A stretch of 6,464 nt of DNA from an uncultured Lachnospiraceae bacterium (GTDB taxonomy: Bacteria; Bacillota; Clostridia; Lachnospirales; Lachnospiraceae). Under the pieces are notes generated by a model. It did not search any database. It saw only the letters and a list, made by a program, of their open reading frames with translations, and was not told the DNA's origin. Shown piece by piece: positions 1 to 4,967 of the stretch. Both the position numbers and the translations under genes were made by a program. The stretch covers positions 1 through 6,464 of the forward strand of contig CAJOLO010000094.1 of NCBI GenBank assembly GCA_905235345.1, given 5' to 3'. How positions within the stretch are numbered: position 1 is the first letter of the stretch; each line of letters opens with the position of its first letter.

Positions 1-354
1 TTACATACACAGAACGAATTGGATATAATAGAGGCAGATGAGATATCCCATTGTGTCAATGATGTATTAATTCATATGACTGATGGGAATAATGTAGAAA
101 GAAGGGTGGTGACTGTTATGGGTGGTGAGATATATGAACTCCACACAGAACGATTGATAAGAGAGACAACTGAGAAGGTGACGGCTGAGGTTACCGCAGA
201 ATTTCAAGAACAGATTGCCGAAGACAAAAAACAGATTGCCGAAAGCAAAAAGCAGATTGATGAAGACAAAAAGCAGATTGCCGAAGACAAAGAACGAATT
301 GCTGCTTTAGAGGCAAGGATTGCGGAGCTTGAAAAGAACAACAAGCCGGCATGA
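1..354 (+). CDS. 3' end of an unrecognised protein with a repeat-built coiled-coil C-terminus (partial)
   Basis: The reading frame is open from the first base of the window, beginning with codons for LHTQNEL, so the true start lies upstream; the TTG at 19 is probably internal. The visible 117 residues have two parts. The first (about residues 1-55) is mixed alpha/beta-looking sequence containing VVTVMGGEIYELHTERLIRE. The second is a long, highly charged helix made of four near-identical heptads of the type QIAEDKK, followed by two more canonical heptads (ERIAALE, ARIAELE). The gene ends in tandem in-frame stops, TGA then TAA (352-357). I do not recognise the family. Charged helical tails after a short globular part are common in Rpn/PD-(D/E)XK nuclease-like proteins of Lachnospiraceae, but no catalytic motif is visible, so that is only a possibility. 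A hairpin terminator follows about 100 bp downstream. Confidence 0.6.
   Translation, partial: LHTQNELDIIEADEISHCVNDVLIHMTDGNNVERRVVTVMGGEIYELHTERLIRETTEKVTAEVTAEFQEQIAEDKKQIAESKKQIDEDKKQIAEDKERIAALEARIAELEKNNKPA
211..294 (+). repeat. Four tandem 21-bp repeats encoding coiled-coil heptads
   Basis: Four consecutive 21-bp units start at 211, 232, 253 and 274, each beginning CAGATTG and encoding QI(A/D)E(D/S)K(K/E). They stay in frame inside the partial gene at the left edge. Two further degenerate units (295-315 and 316-336) keep the heptad spacing but have diverged at the DNA level. The unit length is exactly seven codons, so copy-number changes would lengthen or shorten the helix without breaking the frame. 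Confidence 0.85.
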
Positions 355-452
355 TAATATGTTTTTAAGAAGCTTAAGAAGATCACGATCGATAAGAATA
401 TCGAGAAGATCGGAAAGAACCGGAAGATAAAGTAATAAGTTAATACAGTGTG

Positions 453-497
453 AAAGTGTCCGTGAGTATAATGATACATACTTGTGGACACTTTTTC
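453..497 (+). terminator. Hairpin terminator between convergent genes
   Basis: The arms AAAGTGTCC (453-461) and GGACACTTT (486-494) pair perfectly over 9 bp. Inside the loop, AGTAT (465-469) pairs with ATACT (478-482), which extends the stem. The right arm runs into a TTTTTC tract on the plus strand. This fits rho-independent termination of the left-edge gene. The hairpin also sits against the stop codon of the minus-strand gene ending at 498, so it may serve both directions, though the U-tract is better on the plus strand. Confidence 0.75.
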
Positions 498-1001
498 TTA
501 TTGTGGTGATATGGAAATATTGTTATTTTTTAGCAGGGTGATAAATTTATCAAAAAGTTCCTGCTCAAGGGATTTATCAAGATTAAAATTCTTGTAGGAA
601 ACAGAGTAGGTTATATGTAATTTCTGTTCCTGAAATAAGATATTAAGATATACTCCGTCTATATCGTTAATGCTTTGTGATGAATTTGAAGAATGTAAAA
701 AAGACTCAAGATTGACCGGGTTCATTTTGAATACAAGCTTCATAAGAGTCGGTGTTTTCTTGCCTTTGATCAATGCAAAAATCTTATCCTTGGCAAGACT
801 CCAGGGAAGATAGGTGTAATCACCAAGCCTGTTGGTGTCAATCTCGTCATCGTCAAAGAAGGAGTGATTCCATCTGCCGTCTATGGAGTAGTCCATATCG
901 GTTCGCAGGGTGGCAGAGACCATCTCGTAGAAATCAAAAGTATTAGATTGGAGCAGAACCTGCATAAATTGTTTCACATCGAGTATTTCTGTTGCCTGCA
1001 T
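498..1001 (-). CDS. DUF5721 family protein
   Basis: A 167-residue protein of unknown function with no signal peptide or membrane segment, so probably cytoplasmic. I recognise the pattern of the Lachnospiraceae family DUF5721: an N-terminal EILDVKQFMQVLL helix, then a TFDFYEMVSATLRT segment, a short 'DGRWNHSFFD' motif (about residues 41-50), a central LPWSLAKDKIFALIKGKKTP stretch (65-84) and a beta-rich C-terminal half that includes LVFKMNPVNLESFL. The start is supported by an AAGGA ribosome binding site (1011-1015) nine bases before the ATG. The gene is probably monocistronic: it is convergent with the left-edge gene and divergent from the ferredoxin gene. A candidate promoter lies at 1093-1121. 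The function is not known, and the family call rests on remembered sequence pattern. Confidence 0.75.
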   Translation of the reverse strand: MQATEILDVKQFMQVLLQSNTFDFYEMVSATLRTDMDYSIDGRWNHSFFDDDEIDTNRLGDYTYLPWSLAKDKIFALIKGKKTPTLMKLVFKMNPVNLESFLHSSNSSQSINDIDGVYLNILFQEQKLHITYSVSYKNFNLDKSLEQELFDKFITLLKNNNISISPQ

Positions 1002-1044
1002 AGTAGAATTCCTTTCTTATTGTATATGAGCTTTATCGTGACTA

Positions 1045-1058
1045 TAGGTAATTACCTA
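1045..1058. promoter_or_regulatory. Perfect 14-bp palindrome, candidate operator
   Basis: TAGGTAATTACCTA is its own reverse complement over all 14 bases. It lies in the predicted 5' leader of the DUF5721 gene, about 45 bp before its start codon and just downstream of the predicted transcription start. A two-fold symmetric site at this place is typical of a dimeric repressor operator, but no regulator gene is visible nearby and the match to a known family's site was not established. Confidence 0.4.
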
Positions 1059-1092
1059 ACATAAAAGGAGAGGAATACCCTCTTTCAGATAT

Positions 1093-1121
1093 AATATACA
1101 TAATCCTTTTATTAAATTCAA
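1093..1121 (-). promoter_or_regulatory. Candidate sigma-A promoter for the DUF5721 gene
   Basis: Read on the minus strand, the -35 element TTGAAT (1121-1116) is followed after exactly 17 bases by the -10 element TATATT (1098-1093). Transcription would start near 1086 and give a leader of about 85 nt. The leader contains the 14-bp palindrome at 1045-1058 and a small hairpin (AGAGG 1069-1073 with CCTCT 1079-1083). Confidence 0.5.
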
Positions 1122-1171
1122 TATAAATTTAATTTATTATAAAGTGAATAAAATAAATATTAATATATATA

Positions 1172-1208
1172 CTATCAATAATGTCAGAAAGTAAATCATT
1201 ATTGATGG
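1172..1208 (+). promoter_or_regulatory. Leader hairpin ending on the ferredoxin ribosome binding site
   Basis: ATCAATAATG (1174-1183) and CATTATTGAT (1197-1206) are perfect 10-bp complements with a 13-nt loop. T1173-G1207 and C1172-G1208 extend the stem by a wobble and a GC pair. The last two paired bases are the first two bases of the GGAGG ribosome binding site (1207-1211). The hairpin could stabilise the 5' end of the transcript or modulate ribosome access. I found no convincing -35/-10 pair in the very AT-rich DNA upstream. Confidence 0.5.
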
Positions 1209-1217
1209 AGGTAGTAT

Positions 1218-1409
1218 ATGAAAGCAGTTGTAGATCAGGAGGGCTGTATCGCATGTGGATTGTGTGTCAGTACATGTCCTGAAGTGTTTACATTTAATGA
1301 GGATGGAGTGGCTGAAGCTAACGGTCAGCTGACGGATGATAATTTTGCCTCAGCGGAGTCGGCACGTTCGGCGTGTCCTGTGGAGGTTATCGATATTGTG
1401 GATGAGTAG
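1218..1409 (+). CDS. Ferredoxin, single [4Fe-4S] type
   Basis: A 63-residue acidic electron carrier, complete, starting at ATG with GGAGG (1207-1211) six bases upstream. Cysteines 10, 13 and 16 in CIACGLC, with the distant Cys53 followed by Pro (SACPVEV), provide the four ligands of one [4Fe-4S] cluster, as in monocluster ferredoxins of the Desulfovibrio gigas/Thermotoga type. Cys20 in STCPE is at the position that forms a disulfide in some relatives. No partner cysteine exists here, because the second half has only Cys53, so Cys20 should be free. There are no cysteines for a second cluster, which separates it from 2[4Fe-4S] clostridial ferredoxins. It stands alone, with no adjacent oxidoreductase partner in the window, so its redox partner cannot be inferred. 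Confidence 0.93.
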   Translation: MKAVVDQEGCIACGLCVSTCPEVFTFNEDGVAEANGQLTDDNFASAESARSACPVEVIDIVDE

Positions 1410-1472
1410 CGTAATTCCGGACAAACAGGTAAGTATTGCAAGTAGAATATGCATGGTTAAGTAAGACATATT

Positions 1473-1554
1473 CAAGTCTCGCTCGCGAGACTTGGCGCTG
1501 GATTTGCGACCGCTTTAGCGGTCTTCCTCTGCAGATCCGTGCGCATCTCGCGGA
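1473..1554. repeat. GC-rich three-hairpin element (REP-like) in a convergent gap
   Basis: Three adjacent inverted repeats fill most of the gap between the ferredoxin and permease genes. They are CAAGTCTCG/CGAGACTTG (1473-1481 and 1486-1494, 4-nt loop), GACCGC/GCGGTC (1508-1513 and 1518-1523, loop TTTA) and TCCGTG/CGCGGA (1536-1541 and 1549-1554, one G-T pair). The segment is much more GC-rich than the flanking intergenic DNA and has no T-run after any stem on either strand, so it is not a standard terminator. The tight hairpin array suggests a dispersed repetitive palindromic element or a small non-autonomous mobile element. It may still stabilise or end the two converging transcripts. Confidence 0.5.
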
Positions 1555-1563
1555 GCGTATATC

Positions 1564-2499
1564 TCAGTCGGAGAAATAACCCGAAAGCTTCTTCTCAATC
1601 TTGTGCAGCACCATATAAAGCAGCATGGCAATAACGCAGAGAATGAGAATTGATAAGAGCACATTGCTCATCTTGAAGGTCTGTGAACCATAGATGATAA
1701 GGTATCCAAGACCTTCTCGTGCTGCGAGAAATTCACCTATTACAACACCGACAAGACACAGTCCGATATTGACTTTCATTACACTAATTATGTTAGGCAC
1801 ATTGCTTGGCAATACGACAAGCCATAGACTCTGGAAACGGTTTCCGCCAAGTGTCTTGATGAGTTTTAATTTGTCATTTTCCACGTTCACAAATCCGGTG
1901 TATATGTTCAGTATGCTTCCGAATATCGCAACTGAGCAGGCACACACGATTATCGTGGTCTTATTGGAGCCGAGCCACACGATGAGAACAGGAGCAAGTG
2001 CTGATTTAGGTAATGAGTTAAGGATTACAAGATAAGGCTCCAATACCTTTGAAAGCGTTTCGTTCCACCAGAAAAGTGTGGCTATGATCAGACTTCCGGC
2101 TATGACAATGACAAAGCCGGCAAGGGTTTCATAGAGAGTTATGCCTATATGGTGCATTAGCGAGCCGTCCTTAAGCATTAAGATGCATGTGGCATAAAGC
2201 TTTGACGGGCATGAGAATACGAAGTCATTGATTATATTATGACTGGCGGTGTACTCCCATATAATAAGTAAACCGACAAAGATAAGAATCTGATACAGTC
2301 TGATCATGATCTGTTTTTTTCGGATATTTCGTACATATTCAAGCTGGGCGTCGGACATGGGAGCTGGTTCGGAAGCTTTCTTTCTTAAGTCAGGACTTTT
2401 TTTAGTAGCGATGCGTTTGTTTTTAGATGATGGTTTACGCTGTGTATGCTTAGTTTTTATTTTCCCGGGCTTACGATTAGTTGTCTTCATTTTCATCAT
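1564..2499 (-). CDS. ABC transporter permease, nitrate/sulfonate/taurine (SsuC/TauC) type
   Basis: A 311-residue inner-membrane subunit of an ABC importer of the BPD_transp_1 family. After a basic N-terminal region it has about six hydrophobic segments (roughly residues 66-83, 122-145, 155-175, 180-200, 243-260 and 278-298). The cytoplasmic EAA-type loop that contacts the ATPase is seen as KLIKTLGGNRFQSLWLVVLP (212-231). Family members are usually about 250-270 residues. The excess here is the first ~60 residues, rich in Lys and Arg (17 of the first 41), which precede transmembrane segment 1 and should be cytoplasmic. The start overlaps the end of the ATPase gene by 23 bp, with GGGAGG (2506-2511) six bases before the first ATG, so translation is probably coupled. 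Met2 and Met4 are alternative starts. The substrate is not predictable, since no binding protein gene is present in the window. Confidence 0.88.
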   Translation of the reverse strand: MMKMKTTNRKPGKIKTKHTQRKPSSKNKRIATKKSPDLRKKASEPAPMSDAQLEYVRNIRKKQIMIRLYQILIFVGLLIIWEYTASHNIINDFVFSCPSKLYATCILMLKDGSLMHHIGITLYETLAGFVIVIAGSLIIATLFWWNETLSKVLEPYLVILNSLPKSALAPVLIVWLGSNKTTIIVCACSVAIFGSILNIYTGFVNVENDKLKLIKTLGGNRFQSLWLVVLPSNVPNIISVMKVNIGLCLVGVVIGEFLAAREGLGYLIIYGSQTFKMSNVLLSILILCVIAMLLYMVLHKIEKKLSGYFSD

Positions 2500-3265
2500 G
2501 TACTGCCTCCCATATCTGATTTAAATAAGTGTTGAATTCGGGTGCGTTTCTGGAGGTTTTAGGCGTCCGGTCTGCAAGGCTTAAATGGATAGGAATATCA
2601 GCCTTTATTGTACCCGGTCGTTTCGACAGAACGATTACCCGGTCTGCCATGGAGACAGCCTCGGAGAGATCGTGAGTGACTAAAATGGTGGTAATGCCTT
2701 TTTCCTTGATGATTGATCCGATGTCGTCAGATACATTTAATCTCGTCTGATAGTCGAGGGCACTGAAGGGTTCGTCTAACAACAGTATATCCGGCGAAAG
2801 TGCAAGGGTGCGGATAAGTGCGGCGCGTTGTCTCATACCTCCGGAAAGCTGACGTGGAAGAGCATCTCTGAACTCCCAAAGGCCATAGGTCTTAAGCAGC
2901 TCTTCGATCATTTCAAGATGTTCTTTGTCCAGCTTGTGCTGTATTTCCGGACCTAAGGTCAGATTTCTGTAGATGGAACGCCATTCGAGTAAATGATCCT
3001 TCTGGAGCATATATCCGATGTTAAGTTCCGATTCCGAAAGCGATCTGCCGCTTATCCTGATGGTTCCTGAAGTAACGGGGATGAGTCCTGCGATAAGATT
3101 CAGGAGGGTGGTCTTGCCACAACCCGACGGACCCACGAATGAAATAAATTCACCTTTGTTAAGTATAAATGAAATATCTTTGAGTGCATGTGTCTCACAA
3201 GATATTGTGTGATAAATGTAATTTACGCAGGAAAATTCCAGTACTGGTGTCCGCAATTTTCTCAC
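2477..3265 (-). CDS. ABC transporter ATP-binding protein, nitrate/sulfonate/taurine (SsuB/TauB) type
   Basis: A 262-residue cytoplasmic ATPase that powers the importer whose permease follows and overlaps it. All nucleotide-binding motifs are present: Walker A GPSGCGKTT (45-53), Q-loop Gln88 in YMLQKDHLLEW, signature LSGGMRQR (140-147), Walker B ILLLDEP (160-166), D-loop SALD (168-171) and switch His198 in LVTHD. The LLEW-type sequence after the Q-loop is typical of the SsuB/NrtD/TauB branch. The chosen start is GTG at 3263-3265. GGGA lies eight bases upstream, but AAGGA lies only one base before it, so a TTG three codons in, spaced ten bases from AAGGA, is a real alternative. The gene is first of two in the operon and divergent from the polysaccharide deacetylase. 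Confidence 0.9.
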   Translation of the reverse strand: MRKLRTPVLEFSCVNYIYHTISCETHALKDISFILNKGEFISFVGPSGCGKTTLLNLIAGLIPVTSGTIRISGRSLSESELNIGYMLQKDHLLEWRSIYRNLTLGPEIQHKLDKEHLEMIEELLKTYGLWEFRDALPRQLSGGMRQRAALIRTLALSPDILLLDEPFSALDYQTRLNVSDDIGSIIKEKGITTILVTHDLSEAVSMADRVIVLSKRPGTIKADIPIHLSLADRTPKTSRNAPEFNTYLNQIWEAVHDENEDN

Positions 3266-3285
3266 TTCCTTTTTCCCTATATTTT

Positions 3286-3327
3286 ATTTTATTCAAAAGA
3301 ATTGAAAATGTCCTTTATCTTTGTCAA
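3286..3327 (-). promoter_or_regulatory. Candidate promoter region for the ABC operon
   Basis: On the minus strand there is a perfect TTGACA (3327-3322), but at 17-bp spacing its -10 position reads only CAATTC. Slightly downstream, AGGACA (3314-3309) and TAAAAT (3291-3286) are spaced by 17 bases and would start transcription near 3279, giving a very short leader. One of these probably drives the ATPase and permease genes; sequence alone does not choose. Confidence 0.35.
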
Positions 3328-3334
3328 TCATGGG

Positions 3335-3363
3335 TTGACGAAAAAATAATATTTCTTTATAAT
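3335..3363 (+). promoter_or_regulatory. Strong sigma-A promoter for the polysaccharide deacetylase
   Basis: TTGACG (3335-3340) and TATAAT (3358-3363) are separated by exactly 17 bases of A/T-rich spacer, which is 11 of 12 consensus bases at ideal spacing. Transcription should start near 3370, leaving a leader of about 145 nt before the gene's ATG. The leader contains a 13-bp odd palindrome, TTACAA-G-TTGTAA (3420-3432), of unknown role. Confidence 0.8.
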
Positions 3364-3517
3364 ATCAATTCCCAAGTAATACATAAAAACTGGGTATTTG
3401 CAGATAATAAAAATAAATGTTACAAGTTGTAAAAGACAATCAATTCGGATATAGCTTTACAGCAGGAAATTCATATTGGGAAAGGCTGTATTAATAAATT
3501 AAAAACAGGTGGTTCTA

Positions 3518-4672
3518 ATGGGAAAAATAACGAGAGCGGAGCTTGCAAGACGAAAACGTATTACGCTCTATAAAAAGATAATAGTATATAGCTTTCTGGT
3601 GCTTTTGTTCACCCCGCTTCTTACAAGCATATTTCTTCTTGGCAAGATTAATAAGCTTGAAGAGAGACTTGATTATGTGATGTCGGAGGATGGAGGCAAT
3701 TATCTCACATACCGTTCAAGCCATGAAGCGTTGCAAGGGAATCCCAACGTCGAAGGAAAGGTGTTGGAGCAGTCGGTAAGGTCGGTGCTTGGAAATGCAC
3801 AGGCTGCTACGAGACTTGCCGAGAACACTTATGAGCAGGGCAGTAGTATATCGTCTGCCGAAGCGGTAACGGAGGTTGCACCTTCGGAAAGCGGGGCTGA
3901 CACGGCGGGAGATGAGTCGGAGGCTATAGTATCTTCGGAAACTGATGTAGAAGGAACTATCGTGCCGGCAGATGAGGACACAGATAGTAATAATAAAGAC
4001 TCCGAAATCGAAGAATCAGCAGGCAGGGTAAGGAAGAATACTAAGAGGGTATATCTCACATTTGATGACGGACCTTCAATATATACAGGTCAGATTCTTG
4101 ACATATTGAATGCGAATGATGTCAAAGCAACATTTTTCGTGATTGGTAAAGATGAAAAATATTACGATTACTACAGAAGAATCGTGGACGAAGGACATAC
4201 TCTCGGAATGCATTCCTATACCCATAAGTATGAGGAGCTTTATGAGTCGACAGAGTCGTTTGCCGATGAGGTCGATAAGCTGCAGAGCTTGCTGGTGGAA
4301 GTGACCGGAGTAGAGAGCCATGTGTTTCGTTTCCCCGGAGGAAGTTCCAATAACGTAGCCCGGCTGCCGATTGAGAATTATATCGCTTATCTCAATGAGC
4401 ATAACATCAATTATTATGATTGGAATGCACTTTCCGGTGATGCCGTTAACGGCTCCTTATCACCGGAGCAGCTTGTCAACAATATAATGAAGGATGTGAG
4501 AAACAACAAAGATTCCATTGTACTGATGCACGACCTTCAGAATGTTCATGCTACAGTTGAGTCTTTGCAGATGCTCATAGATACGTTAAAGAGTGAGGGA
4601 TACGAGATACTTCCCATAGATGAGAATACGCCGCTTATACAGCATGTTTCCTGCAATTCACTGGAGGAGTAA
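3518..4672 (+). CDS. Membrane-anchored polysaccharide deacetylase (NodB/PgdA-like)
   Basis: A 384-residue carbohydrate esterase family 4 enzyme, expected to remove N-acetyl groups from a surface glycan such as peptidoglycan. The order is a basic cytoplasmic tail (1-20), one transmembrane helix (about 21-41), a short coiled coil (INKLEERLDYVM), an acidic Ser/Glu/Asp-rich linker (about 105-170), then the NodB domain (177-370). All five catalytic motifs are intact: TFDDGP (181-186, catalytic Asp183 and metal Asp184), HSYTH (232-236, metal His232 and His236), RFPGG (271-275), DWN (301-303) and IVLMHD (334-339, His338). The start is ATG 3518, with AGGTGG (3507-3512) five bases upstream; the in-frame GTG at 3509 lies inside that ribosome binding site and is rejected. 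The low-complexity linker probably spans wall material. The gene appears to be transcribed alone. The peptidoglycan substrate is an inference from the architecture. Confidence 0.9.
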   Translation: MGKITRAELARRKRITLYKKIIVYSFLVLLFTPLLTSIFLLGKINKLEERLDYVMSEDGGNYLTYRSSHEALQGNPNVEGKVLEQSVRSVLGNAQAATRLAENTYEQGSSISSAEAVTEVAPSESGADTAGDESEAIVSSETDVEGTIVPADEDTDSNNKDSEIEESAGRVRKNTKRVYLTFDDGPSIYTGQILDILNANDVKATFFVIGKDEKYYDYYRRIVDEGHTLGMHSYTHKYEELYESTESFADEVDKLQSLLVEVTGVESHVFRFPGGSSNNVARLPIENYIAYLNEHNINYYDWNALSGDAVNGSLSPEQLVNNIMKDVRNNKDSIVLMHDLQNVHATVESLQMLIDTLKSEGYEILPIDENTPLIQHVSCNSLEE

Positions 4673-4696
4673 GTGATAATCCGATAACAATAATTT

Positions 4697-4838
4697 ATGA
4701 AAGATCCGGTCATCCCGGTGCCTGTTTTTGATAATCCGACTAATATCCTGCCTGTTTTCCGAATAACACAGGGCAAAAATATTCTGCATTATAGTCGGGC
4801 TAATACAAAACATATGCACAGATGATCGGATTTTTCAT
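4697..4838. repeat. Long imperfect palindrome (about 142 bp) between the deacetylase gene and folC
   Basis: The outer arms 4697-4714 and 4821-4838 are complementary over 18 consecutive positions, with two G-T pairs. Moving inward, CCGACTA (4736-4742) pairs with TAGTCGG (4792-4798), AATAT (4742-4746) can alternatively pair with ATATT (4779-4783), and CCTGT (4751-4755) pairs with ACAGG (4768-4772) around a 12-nt loop. The stretches between these blocks are also recognisably similar when one arm is reverse-complemented. The whole region can fold as one giant hairpin. The right outer arm contains TTTTT, so it may terminate the deacetylase transcript. The arm symmetry over the full length also fits a MITE-like element. 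No open reading frame of its own is convincing. Confidence 0.6.
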
Positions 4839-4841
4839 TTG

Positions 4842-4871
4842 TTGAGATTGTGTTATTCCATAAAATATAGT
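4842..4871 (+). promoter_or_regulatory. Candidate sigma-A promoter for folC
   Basis: TTGAGA (4842-4847) and TATAGT (4866-4871) are spaced by 18 bases, with ten of twelve consensus bases matched. The -35 box starts four bases after the long palindrome ends. Transcription would start near 4878 and give a leader of about 90 nt. The leader includes ATTACAT-AG-ATGTAAT (4936-4951), a near-palindrome with 7-bp arms that lies just before the ribosome binding region and could be an operator or a small hairpin. Confidence 0.5.
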
Positions 4872-4967
4872 AATATATGAGATATTAATATATGTACAAT
4901 TAATAAGATGTAAATTGGAGTTTCGCAATTATTTAATTACATAGATGTAATGAGGGTTAGGTATAAT

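Noticed and set aside
211..294. CRISPR-like array
   Set aside because: The units are directly tandem without spacers and are in phase with a coding frame, so they are protein repeats.
358..432. Lysine-rich in-frame continuation after the tandem stops of the first gene (KKLKKITIDKNIEKIG)
   Set aside because: It is separated by TGA and TAA, has no start or ribosome binding site, and is only about 25 codons. It could be a former tail but cannot be supported.
204..491. Minus-strand open frame of 95 codons across the 21-bp repeats
   Set aside because: It is the antisense shadow of the repeat-bearing gene: the low-complexity Ser/Leu/Ile/Phe sequence is a mirror of the Lys/Glu heptads, and it crosses the terminator.
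1172..1208. Fur-type operator before ferredoxin
   Set aside because: The inverted repeat has arms separated by 13 nt and does not match the GATAATGATAATCATTATC pattern.
3509..3517. GTG at 3509 as the deacetylase start
   Set aside because: It overlaps the AGGTGG ribosome binding site, which is correctly spaced for the ATG at 3518.
4546..4776. Minus-strand 76-codon frame at the end of the deacetylase gene
   Set aside because: Most of it is antisense to a clear coding region and the rest lies in the long palindrome. It has no recognisable domain.
4860..4967. Tetrahydrofolate riboswitch upstream of folC
   Set aside because: The leader is AT-rich and lacks the conserved THF riboswitch sequence blocks and multi-stem fold. 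Only weak short inverted repeats are present.
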